A DNA stretch of 64,000 nucleotides, taken from Euryarchaeota archaeon (lineage in GTDB: Archaea > Thermoplasmatota > SW-10-69-26 > JACQPN01). The position numbers and the translations under genes were made by a program. Shown here in pieces: positions 8,025 through 14,627 of this stretch. Under the pieces are notes generated by a model. The model searched no databases. It saw only the letters and a list, made by a program, of their open reading frames with translations, and was not told the origin of the DNA. Position 1 is the stretch's first letter, and every line of letters starts with the position of its first letter. The stretch is taken from the NCBI GenBank assembly GCA_016207515.1, contig JACQPN010000008.1, forward strand, positions 1 to 64,000, given 5' to 3'.

Positions 8025-9107
8025 TCATCCTAGGAACGTTCTGGACCAAGCTGTCATCGTCGCGGGGGCCAATGGTAATTTGCAGTATTGGTTCGTGAGT
8101 ACCATGATCTCTTCCGAGTATGGGGGCCTGGTTGCGCGTCGGGCGTAGTTTTGGCCTTCGACGTGGAGGAACTTGTTCTCGGGGGAGAAATCTAGGATTT
8201 CGTTTCGGAGGATCACGGATAGGACGTGGGGGTATTCGGCCACCGCTTCGCCGAGTTCTCGAAGGTTTGTGGCCCGTTCTCCCATTTCGTCGTCCCACGG
8301 GAAGAAGTTGAATGGGACGCTTATGACGATTGCTCCGGGCGTGTTCGTCGGGAGCTGTCCTTGTTCGTTTCGAATTTTCGTCTTAACTCGTCTTGTCGTG
8401 TCCGGCGTGGTCGGAGGGCCTGAAAACCCCTGGAGCTTATTGTCCTCCTTCCAATCCTGAAGGAATTGGGAGTCACTGCGTGGCGCGACACCAAGTTGGA
8501 GAACATCGGGAACGTTCACGATTTCGGTTCTACCGGTTTTTGTCGCAGTCGCAACCGCCTTTTGTGTTCGTCGAACCAATTCTTGGAGCAAAGGTTTGGA
8601 TGGCGTTCGAAGCATGCGTCCGGCGAATTCAATTCCGGGTTTTCCCCCAACGAGGCGGATCAATTCGTCGAAGGCGGCATATGCGCGCTTCTCCGCTATG
8701 CTTGCTCCCAATGCCGCGAGTTCTACGTGGATTTGGTCGTTGGTTTCTTGGTTGGTTATGACGAGATCCGGTACTCTTGGTCCTCCGTTGATGACGACCG
8801 GTGGGTCAAATTCGATTTTGAAGCCCTTGGCAACGAGGCGCGCGGCAATCTGGCTTACATCCCATCCCTCCTGCCACTTTTCGGGGGTTCGAAGACGTTT
8901 TGTGACCGTGTGGAACCGCGGCGCATCCTGGATGACGCGGAGGTCTTCTGCGAGTTGGGCGAGAACGATTCGTGTCCACGGTGCGAGGTTCGTGACGAAG
9001 TCACGCAGGGGATGACGGATCTTCCAGATGTCGTTTCCGAAAAGTTTGTCAAAGTCATCAAATGCGCGTCGTGCGGCTTCCCGTTGGTACTTCGTCAAAC
9101 CCGTCAT
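8025..9107 (-). CDS. Putative nuclease-like protein downstream of the HerA-type ATPase
   Basis: From the Met at 9107 the product is 360 residues. The frame is open up to 9296, so a longer start overlapping the ATPase gene is possible, but the extra residues look low in information. The central part has FKIEFDPPVVINGGPRVPDL and, after a turn, IHVELAAL, which fits the first two acidic positions of a PD-(D/E)XK fold (Asp114, Glu129), although the usual Lys is absent. Directly following a HerA-family ATPase, it occupies the place where NurA-type or other nuclease partners are found. The partnership is inferred from position; the family is unknown to me. Confidence 0.55.
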   Translation of the reverse strand: MTGLTKYQREAARRAFDDFDKLFGNDIWKIRHPLRDFVTNLAPWTRIVLAQLAEDLRVIQDAPRFHTVTKRLRTPEKWQEGWDVSQIAARLVAKGFKIEFDPPVVINGGPRVPDLVITNQETNDQIHVELAALGASIAEKRAYAAFDELIRLVGGKPGIEFAGRMLRTPSKPLLQELVRRTQKAVATATKTGRTEIVNVPDVLQLGVAPRSDSQFLQDWKEDNKLQGFSGPPTTPDTTRRVKTKIRNEQGQLPTNTPGAIVISVPFNFFPWDDEMGERATNLRELGEAVAEYPHVLSVILRNEILDFSPENKFLHVEGQNYARRATRPPYSEEIMVLTNQYCKLPLAPATMTAWSRTFLG

Positions 9108-9250
9108 GGTGCTAGCGTGGTCCGCCAATCCCTCCCAGGTGAGTTCATGTGGCAACGGCCTGGTGAGCTGTTCGGTCACTGCTGGCCGAAGGCAATGCGT
9201 AGCATTATGGCTTTCCCCATCACCCCCAATGTTCTCATGGACTTGGCTTT

Positions 9251-9300
9251 GAGACCTCTTTGCCTTCTCACGTAGTGTCGGGTTTCCCTGTCTCAAACCG
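9251..9300. repeat. Right copy of the imperfect direct repeat, at the end of the HerA-type gene
   Basis: This is the partner of 4061-4109, at about 82 percent identity by eye over 49 positions. It includes the stop codon and the last codons of the ATPase gene. Together the two copies bracket the 5.1-kb segment that carries three nuclease-like genes and could have served for recombination or be scars of module exchange. Confidence 0.55.
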
Positions 9301-11652
9301 GTAGGCGAGCCACGCTCCCGCGCGCGTCTCGACGAATATGGCCACCTGTATCGTCGTGGGCTCTCCGGACTGTGCGAAGTGGCTGGCTCCGGCTTGAAGG
9401 ACCCTGTTCATCGTCACGTCGTCGGCGACCACGAACCTCGCCTCGGCCTGGAGTTCGAGGGACTTGCGGAGATTCTCTAGGACTTGTTCGTCGCGGTTGC
9501 TTCCAGTTTCCACTTCTATGGCCTTTTCGCGTCCGTCTTCCAAGTACAGAATGTCAAACCTTGGATCTGGCACCCTCTCGATCCCGAGCAGCCTCGTTAC
9601 TTCATCCACCATCGCCTTGTGGTCTCCTTTGGCGCGGTGTATTCGATCCGGCGCTCGCCCGTTTCGCATCGTGTAGGCTTCCACGCCCCACGGTCGCAGG
9701 TAATAGATGCTTGGCGGCCTTCCTTGGCCCGTATGGGCTTTCGCGTAGGCTACGAGTCCGAGTCCGATGAGTCTCGTAAGGCTCGCTCCTGCGGCGTTCT
9801 GGCTTCGCTTGAGAAGCATCCGGATGGCCCTAGGGTTGATTGCCTTGGATTCGGCTATCGCGTTGAATACGGCCCAATCGCGCCCCGTGAGGCGTGATAG
9901 GCGTTTCTCCAGTTCTGCCCGTTCCGCGTAGTTCAGGTGTCGTTGGGATGGGTTTGGGACCCCTTGGGACAGGGCGTCGTCCCTAACCACTGACCGCGCG
10001 ACCTCGGGGATTTGGGCGAGGTTCAGGCCATCGGTTCGGACGAGGGCTTGCCCGGTCCGAAGGCCTGTCACCAATCCCTCCGCCCCGTCATTTTGCCGGA
10101 GGAGGGTGTTGGCCAGATTCACGTCCTGGGGTCGGACCAGGCGGTGGATGATGAAGGTGTTGACGTTGGCGAGGGCGTGCTTGCTCAACTCGCTCGGCAA
10201 CTGGGTCACGAAGACGAGCCCGACGCCGAGGTAGCGTATCTCTCGACATGTCGTCGTGAGGACGGACGTGGATTCTTGACCCATGGCGAGGAGATGTTGG
10301 GCTTCTTCGAAGACGATCAAGTGCCGGAGCGCGTCGGTCGGTCCCCGTTCGAGTTTGTGTCGAATCTTTTGGAGTAGGACGCTCACGAGTAGGGCAGCGC
10401 CGGCATGGTCCCCAAGGCCGTCGAGTTCGACGATGGTTACGCCTTCGATTAGCGTTTCGAGTGCGATTCCCTCTCGTACGCAGAACGCTTGCCGCGTCGA
10501 CCCAATCATGAGTGACCGGAGAACGCGCAGGGCCGACGAGCTCCACCCAGCCTCGCGACCCATCGTGGGCCGCTTCTCCAATGCTTCAATCAAGTCGCCC
10601 ATGTGTGGGTAGTTGACGCTGCCATCGTAGATGCCGCGTTCCTGATAGAGTTTGTCCAACGTCTCGGCGACGATGTCTTTGCTCCCCACGGCTGGGACGT
10701 ACCTGTTGATGACTTCGCTGAAGATGCTGCTGAACTCCTTCACCCACTGGGCGGGCGCGCCCACGGGTTTCAACAAGTTGTGCGTCAAAAGGTTCCGACC
10801 CGAGAATCCCAGGACTCTTGCCCCACTCGTCGCGTGTAACGAGCGGTATTCTTTCTTCACGTCGAAGACGAGGACGCCCTTGACGTGGGGCTGGGCCTCC
10901 TGAATTAGTCGGAAGACGGTGTTCGTTTTTCCAGCGCCCGTCGTTCCAGCCACAAGCGCGTGCTGATTTAGCGCTTGAAGCGTGACGAATGCTGGTCCAA
11001 GTGGTTTTCCATTGATCGGGCTCAGGATATCGCCGAGGCGGATCGCCGCATCCAGCGGTGGCCCCGACACTTCCCCAATTGAAGACGCGCTGTCGGCGAC
11101 CGGCAGGTCGGGAAATAGTGGAAGCGAGAACCGCGTCAGGATCCGTGGCCGAAGCGCCCGGCCACTGGCCAACCCTTCGAAAGCCTCGACGCCTATCTCT
11201 TCTGTTTCTCGAAAGAACTGCCGGACGACGTGGATTGCGGGTCGCTCGGTGGCCACGGCGAAGCTCGTCACTCGGCCCCGGTCTTGGACGAGCAAGCGCA
11301 TTCTCGCCCGCACTCCCAATTGAAGTAGGGTCATACACGCCTCGGGTAGGCGATCGTTCGCGTAGACGCACGAATACGCGTAGCGAAGTCGGGCCGGAGG
11401 CGGGGAGCCGGGCTTTGAATGCACAACATAGTCGGCCGAGAGGACCTCGCGCGCGCGTTGAAGGATGCGTCCGTTTCGTTCCCGTCCGAATAGTCCTTGG
11501 CGCCACGCGTCGAGGTAGACGCGTGGGACGCCGTCGAGGTCAATGGTGAGTAGCCAGTCGGCGGGTATCCATGGTACCCGGTGGCGTCCATCCCTCGGCG
11601 CGTACGCGAGGAGGTTAATCTGTTCCGCCAAGGTTTCCACCAAACCTCGCAA
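9268..11652 (-). CDS. HerA/FtsK-type ATPase with a nuclease-like C-terminal domain
   Basis: The 794-residue product has an N-terminal beta-rich region (about 1-200, HAS-barrel-like), a P-loop VAGTTGAGKTNT (Walker A, 236-243), FDVKKEYRSL, and Walker B LIVFEEAQHLL (445-452) followed by FVTQLPSEL, all typical of the HerA-FtsK superfamily of hexameric DNA-pumping ATPases. A winged-helix-like segment follows (about 600-670), then a domain with FDILYLEDG and KAIEVETG (about 700-760) that fits a PD-(D/E)XK-type fold. The start is uncertain: TTG 11652, GTG 11640 and TTG 11631 are all in frame, and all overlap the preceding small membrane-protein gene. It is the last core gene of the ubiquitin-like operon. 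I infer DNA translocation and perhaps cleavage controlled by the conjugation system. Confidence 0.8.
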   Translation of the reverse strand: MRGLVETLAEQINLLAYAPRDGRHRVPWIPADWLLTIDLDGVPRVYLDAWRQGLFGRERNGRILQRAREVLSADYVVHSKPGSPPPARLRYAYSCVYANDRLPEACMTLLQLGVRARMRLLVQDRGRVTSFAVATERPAIHVVRQFFRETEEIGVEAFEGLASGRALRPRILTRFSLPLFPDLPVADSASSIGEVSGPPLDAAIRLGDILSPINGKPLGPAFVTLQALNQHALVAGTTGAGKTNTVFRLIQEAQPHVKGVLVFDVKKEYRSLHATSGARVLGFSGRNLLTHNLLKPVGAPAQWVKEFSSIFSEVINRYVPAVGSKDIVAETLDKLYQERGIYDGSVNYPHMGDLIEALEKRPTMGREAGWSSSALRVLRSLMIGSTRQAFCVREGIALETLIEGVTIVELDGLGDHAGAALLVSVLLQKIRHKLERGPTDALRHLIVFEEAQHLLAMGQESTSVLTTTCREIRYLGVGLVFVTQLPSELSKHALANVNTFIIHRLVRPQDVNLANTLLRQNDGAEGLVTGLRTGQALVRTDGLNLAQIPEVARSVVRDDALSQGVPNPSQRHLNYAERAELEKRLSRLTGRDWAVFNAIAESKAINPRAIRMLLKRSQNAAGASLTRLIGLGLVAYAKAHTGQGRPPSIYYLRPWGVEAYTMRNGRAPDRIHRAKGDHKAMVDEVTRLLGIERVPDPRFDILYLEDGREKAIEVETGSNRDEQVLENLRKSLELQAEARFVVADDVTMNRVLQAGASHFAQSGEPTTIQVAIFVETRAGAWLAYRFETGKPDTT

Positions 11653-11803
11653 GGACAGTGATGACGAGGATGATGACTGCGATGACTATGATGAGGCTTC
11701 GCCAGAGGTTCTCAATGTTGAAGGTGAAGGCGAAGATGAAGTAGGTCAAGATGAGGATGAGGAAGATTGTGAGGAGTTGTACGTGCTTCGAGTAGTCAGC
11801 CAC
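11615..11803 (-). CDS. Small two-helix membrane protein (third of three)
   Basis: The 62-residue product from GTG 11803 has two hydrophobic helices (about residues 9-27 and 36-55) joined by FNIENLWRS. This linker and the helix after it match KMEDLWMS plus helix in the preceding gene, so the two are probably paralogs from a tandem duplication. A GGAGG sequence lies seven bases before the GTG, which is why I prefer it to the upstream ATG at 11833. It overlaps its neighbours by 8 nt upstream and up to 38 nt downstream. No function is known. Confidence 0.65.
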   Translation of the reverse strand: MADYSKHVQLLTIFLILILTYFIFAFTFNIENLWRSLIIVIAVIILVITVLARFGGNLGGTD

Positions 11804-12017
11804 GTGGTCGCCTCCACTCCGTCCGCCACGCATACTCCGCGTGATAGGCGAGGACGACGCCTACGAGCAATTTGATTACCACGATTACGACAAGGATGGC
11901 CCCTCCGGTAGACATCCAGAGGTCCTCCATCTTGAGCATGAAGGCGGCGATGAAGAGCACGATCAGTGCCACGAGAACGAAGATGACGATTTTCGTGGGG
12001 TCGTCCACGTCCGTCAA
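11796..12017 (-). CDS. Small two-helix membrane protein (second of three)
   Basis: The 73-residue product starts at TTG 12017, which overlaps the stop of the previous gene as TTGA. That arrangement is shared by other coupled genes here, so I choose it over an ATG far upstream inside the E1 gene. It has an acidic N-terminus (TDVDDPTK), two strongly hydrophobic helices (about 9-28 and 37-56) linked by KMEDLWMS, and a basic C-terminal tail with WRTEWRRPRG. It resembles the 62-residue protein encoded next. The role is unknown, but its fixed place between E1 and ATPase suggests a membrane anchor or target for the system. Confidence 0.65.
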   Translation of the reverse strand: MTDVDDPTKIVIFVLVALIVLFIAAFMLKMEDLWMSTGGAILVVIVVIKLLVGVVLAYHAEYAWRTEWRRPRG

Positions 12018-12253
12018 GGCGTCGCCCCCGTCGGCTGCAGGTGTTCCCTGTTGAGGATCCAGACTAGGAGCGAGCTGAGGAGTAGTACGCCCACGAAGGG
12101 AAGGACCAGCGAGGCGAGGAGAAGGGCAGTGTAGAGCCATGTGTGCCGGGCCCGTACTACCGTAGCTCCAAGAACCAGAAGGACGACAGTAAGGAGGTTG
12201 ATGATCGTCTTGGCGATATACACGACTGCGGCGACTATGGCGCCCCGCTGCAT
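12014..12253 (-). CDS. Small membrane protein (first of three)
   Basis: The 79-residue product begins with ATG 12253, 19 nt inside the end of the E1 gene, and has two or three hydrophobic stretches: IVAAVVYIAKTIINLLTVV, VLLVLGATVV and LYTALLLASLVLPFVGVLLL. The hydrophilic tail is ILNREHLQPTGATP. It does not share the EDLW-type linker of the two following small proteins. Overlap with both neighbours shows co-translation within the ubiquitin-like operon. No homologous family is recognised. Confidence 0.65.
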   Translation of the reverse strand: MQRGAIVAAVVYIAKTIINLLTVVLLVLGATVVRARHTWLYTALLLASLVLPFVGVLLLSSLLVWILNREHLQPTGATP

Positions 12254-12939
12254 ATTTCACACTCGGGATTCTTCTCAAGGTTGTTGGTGTAGAACTGGCC
12301 CCTCTGGAGGTCAATGAAGACATGCCCTTTGACGCCGCTTCCATGGGCGACCTTGACGATTTGGATGGCCTGTACGTTGGCGACGACGGCCGCCGTCACG
12401 TAGGTGGAGGGAATCGGGTCTTGCGAGCAAGAGGCCTTTTTTGGCGCTACGGGAAGGATGGGGTGGCACGCGAGGCATGCGCCGTTTCCCGGTCGCACCG
12501 TCGTTACCGTCCCCTGGAACCGGTTGATGCCGGCGTCCACGAGGATGTTTCCCGTCGTTACGCCGAGGAAGTTGGCATAGTGGCGGGTGGCTATGTTGTC
12601 GACACCGCTGCAGAGTATGGTTCCTTTCAGGTCGGCCGTGACGTTCTCAAGCCTGCCGATAAAGGTCTTGATGTTGATTGACGGGTCGATTTTCCGGAGG
12701 CGTTCGGCGAGCGCAATTACCTTGGGTTTTCCGATGTCGGAATGGTCGTAGAGTTGGTTTTCAAGGTTGTGTTCTTCGAGCGTGTCGGGGTCGATGAGGG
12801 TGAGCTCACCAACCCCGAGACGCGCGAGCGCCGCGGCAAGTTGGGAACCGAGGGCGCCGCATCCGATTATCGCCACTCGAAGGGCGCGGACCGCGTACTG
12901 GTTCCATCCTTCGATTAGCGTTTGTCGTTCGTGGCGCAT
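12235..12939 (-). CDS. E1-like (ThiF/MoeB/UBA superfamily) adenylating enzyme
   Basis: The 234-residue single-domain E1 starts at the ATG that shares one base with the JAB stop (TAATG). It opens with RHERQ, the usual Arg-rich entry of the family, then the nucleotide loop IIGCGALGSQ (residues 24-33), Asp50 at the end of the second strand, and SGVDNIATR (Asp114, Arg119). Two CxxC pairs (Cys155/158 and Cys227/230) should bind zinc. Cys171 in KASCSQDPIPS sits in the crossover loop and is the best candidate for the thioester-forming cysteine. ThiF-type E1s adenylate the C-terminal glycine of a ubiquitin-like protein. Here the partner would be the upstream ubiquitin-like/E2 product, after or before processing at its Gly-Gly. 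Confidence 0.88.
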   Translation of the reverse strand: MRHERQTLIEGWNQYAVRALRVAIIGCGALGSQLAAALARLGVGELTLIDPDTLEEHNLENQLYDHSDIGKPKVIALAERLRKIDPSINIKTFIGRLENVTADLKGTILCSGVDNIATRHYANFLGVTTGNILVDAGINRFQGTVTTVRPGNGACLACHPILPVAPKKASCSQDPIPSTYVTAAVVANVQAIQIVKVAHGSGVKGHVFIDLQRGQFYTNNLEKNPECEICSGAP

Positions 12940-13397
12940 TACTTTCTCGCTCCTATCCGGTGCGGCAGGATCATGCCCTTTCCGTGTTCCACGCGGAAGC
13001 ATCCGAGTCCGACGCCGTCCTTCGTGAACGGGTCGACCACCACGGCCACAAAATCCGCGAAGAGCTGCTGTCCTTGGTGCGTGTGGCGGACATCCAGTCC
13101 GCTGAGGAAGACGCCGAAGGTCGGGTGTCCGTGCCACCATCCGACGGTTGACTGCTTCTTGCGGCAGAGTCGCCTCGCTCTCTCGTAGTCGTTCGCGTCC
13201 AGTTGGATCGTCGTAGCTTCACCGTTTCTGCGAGATCGGGTCGCGTGTTCCACGTAGAGTTTTGAGCCGGTGGCTCTTCCGATTAGCAGTCCTCCCGTTT
13301 CTCTGCCCGTCGCGACGGCTTGCCAGTAGGTGAGTGTGGCCAGTACGCGAGGGTGGATGACGACCGTGGAGGTCTGGGGCGCTTTCGCCCGCATCAT
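12939..13397 (-). CDS. JAB/JAMM (MPN) metallo-isopeptidase
   Basis: The 152-residue product carries a full JAMM signature: Glu33 in GRETGGLLIG, then WWHGHPTFGVFLSGLD giving His89-x-His91-x7-Ser99-x2-Asp102. All zinc-binding and catalytic positions are present, so it should be an active metalloprotease of the Rpn11/Prok-JAB family, which removes ubiquitin-like proteins from lysines or trims their C-termini. Start codons at 13397 and 13394 (ATGATG) overlap the TGA of the upstream gene, and its TAA overlaps the E1 ATG. A likely substrate is the Gly79-Gly80 junction of the ubiquitin-like/E2 fusion, as well as conjugates. This last point is inference. Confidence 0.9.
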   Translation of the reverse strand: MMRAKAPQTSTVVIHPRVLATLTYWQAVATGRETGGLLIGRATGSKLYVEHATRSRRNGEATTIQLDANDYERARRLCRKKQSTVGWWHGHPTFGVFLSGLDVRHTHQGQQLFADFVAVVVDPFTKDGVGLGCFRVEHGKGMILPHRIGARK

Positions 13398-14137
13398 GCC
13401 CCCTCTCCGTAGAGGAGTTTGCGGGCGAGAGTGAGCGGGTCGAGTGTGGGCATCTCGACGACTTCGGAGGCGAGCGGTTCGACGGCGCGGTTCCGGCGGA
13501 TGTAACCCTCGACGTACTCGTTGGGAACGTACCCGGACTTGTAGTCGGGGAACTCCAGGAGCCATTCGATTTCGTCCCAGACGCTCGGGATGTTGTTCAT
13601 GGGGGTCCAGGCGGTGAGGAGATGGTTGAGGCAGACGTAACCGCTCTCCGAGATGTTGGGGTGGCGCGGTTTTGGCTTGGTGAAGAAACGGGGGATGGGG
13701 GGTGTTGCGGGGTAGCTCGGCGGGAGTTCGATCATCAAGTCGAACGTTTGTTGGCGCCACTTGCCCTTGCCGCGCATCGTGCCGCGCCAGAGCAGCGGTG
13801 TTATGGGGCGGAGGGGGATTCCGGCCTGTTGGATGCGCCTCGCTTCATTGGCGATGCGATTCCTTGTCATGCTGGTGAGAAAAAAATTGGGGGACGCGCC
13901 CCCAATCGGGTTGGCGGGCATGCACTTGAGCACTTCGCCCGCTGAGATGCCGAGTTCCTGCACGGTCTTGTTGAGGGGGATTTCCTTCCCATGGCGCACG
14001 AGGCTGATCGCGTTGGGGTCGATTGCTTGCCCTTGACCGACCATCTCGCGCACCTTCATCATCGTGTAGTGCGGTTCCACCTCAAGCTTCATCGGCGTTG
14101 CCGTGCCGACCATGCTACTTATTCCTATTTCCATCAT
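13394..14137 (-). CDS. Ubiquitin-like domain fused to an E2-like conjugating enzyme
   Basis: Residues 16-75 read as a ubiquitin-type beta-grasp: hydrophobic strand, then MKVREMVGQGQ, LVRHGKEIPLNKTVQELGIS and VLKCMP, equivalent to the GK-L...T...I-G pattern of ubiquitin. It ends PIGG (Gly79-Gly80) and then runs into an E2/UBC domain: ELPPSYPATPPIPRF, HPNISESGYVCLNHLL with the catalytic Cys169, and AWTP. About 50 further residues form a C-terminal extension. So modifier and conjugating enzyme are made as one chain. The ATG at 14137 has AGGTGA six bases upstream and a TATA-like box near 14198. It heads the operon whose next genes are JAB and E1. Cleavage after Gly80 would give a free modifier and a separate E2. 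Confidence 0.9.
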   Translation of the reverse strand: MMEIGISSMVGTATPMKLEVEPHYTMMKVREMVGQGQAIDPNAISLVRHGKEIPLNKTVQELGISAGEVLKCMPANPIGGASPNFFLTSMTRNRIANEARRIQQAGIPLRPITPLLWRGTMRGKGKWRQQTFDLMIELPPSYPATPPIPRFFTKPKPRHPNISESGYVCLNHLLTAWTPMNNIPSVWDEIEWLLEFPDYKSGYVPNEYVEGYIRRNRAVEPLASEVVEMPTLDPLTLARKLLYGEGA

Positions 14138-14192
14138 GTCTGTTCACCTGTTGGCCCGCGAGGGCCACGCGATGATTGGCCGCTCAACCAAC

Positions 14193-14203
14193 ATATTATT
14201 TTT
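14193..14203 (-). promoter_or_regulatory. Probable TATA-box promoter of the ubiquitin-like operon
   Basis: The minus strand reads AAAAATAATAT here, an A/T block in otherwise GC-rich DNA about 60 nt before the ATG at 14137. A transcript starting some 25 nt downstream would have a leader of about 30 nt carrying the AGGTGA ribosome binding site, unlike the leaderless genes elsewhere in the window. Confidence 0.5.
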
Positions 14204-14310
14204 CGGGCCCCCCTAGATTTCGAAGAAGGAAATGGCGCAAACATCGAGTGTCGTTGGCAGGCCGATTACTGTTGGAAATTCGGGCCGATTCTTTCAGGAA
14301 AAGAGGAGAC

Positions 14311-14330
14311 GGCCCCCGTTTCCGGGGGCC
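14311..14330. repeat. Perfect GC-rich hairpin, 8-bp stem and 4-nt loop
   Basis: GGCCCCCG, loop TTTC, CGGGGGCC. The stem is uninterrupted and very stable. No U-rich tract follows on either side within a few bases, so it is not a classical terminator. It may be a recombination or protein site at the island edge. Confidence 0.6.
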
Positions 14331-14347
14331 TCGGGTTGGGACTGAAA

Positions 14348-14380
14348 AGGGGTGAAGCCACCTTTTGTCGATTCACCCCT
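14348..14380. repeat. Inverted repeat, 9-bp arms
   Basis: AGGGGTGAA at 14348-14356 and TTCACCCCT at 14372-14380 are exact reverse complements separated by 15 bases. It lies 18 bp from the previous hairpin. It could be a transcription terminator, an operator-like site or the scar of a mobile element end. Confidence 0.6.
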
Positions 14381-14481
14381 CTCGTTTACTTCATGGACGC
14401 TGGTTCGAGTCCACGCGGGGCCGTCACGAGCGGACGCGAATGACGGCAAGCGGACGGAGCGTGAGCGGAGTCCGCGCAGCC

Positions 14482-14504
14482 CGCGAGCGCGTGGAGCGCT
14501 CGCG
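14482..14504. repeat. Inverted repeat, 9-bp arms and 5-nt spacer
   Basis: CGCGAGCGC and GCGCTCGCG flank GTGGA. It is the third perfect palindrome within 200 bp of the same non-coding region, which is unusual compared with other intergenic gaps in the window. Confidence 0.55.
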
Positions 14505-14627
14505 AGCTCAAACGACGGCGACGTGACGAAACGTCTGCGCAGTCATCGAAGCCCGAGGCTTGGCCCAAGCAGACCATCATCCTCTGGCGAAAAGCCGCGT
14601 GTACGTACGTATACATACCATGAGGTC

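Larger units (their letters stand above)
14138..14627. other. Non-coding boundary between the island and the chromosome
   Basis: This 490-bp interval contains the operon promoter and three perfect inverted repeats (14311-14330, 14348-14380, 14482-14504), but no frame that looks coding. It separates the minus-strand ubiquitin-like operon from ccdA. A TTCGAG-containing stretch at 14401-14420 resembles a tRNA T-arm but does not pair well, so no tRNA is called. Confidence 0.5.

Noticed and set aside
12018-12344. Long N-terminal extension of the 73-residue membrane protein
   Set aside because: It is a shadow of the E1 and first membrane-protein genes; the TTGA overlap at 12017 gives the better start.
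12940-13140. N-terminal extension of the E1 frame
   Set aside because: It overlaps the JAB gene completely; the ATG at 12939 is coupled to the JAB stop and starts the conserved RHERQ segment.
14395-14430. tRNA 3' half (GGTTCGAGTCC) as a possible attachment site
   Set aside because: The putative T-stem pairs at only three positions and no acceptor or anticodon arm is found upstream; resemblance is limited to the TTCGA loop.
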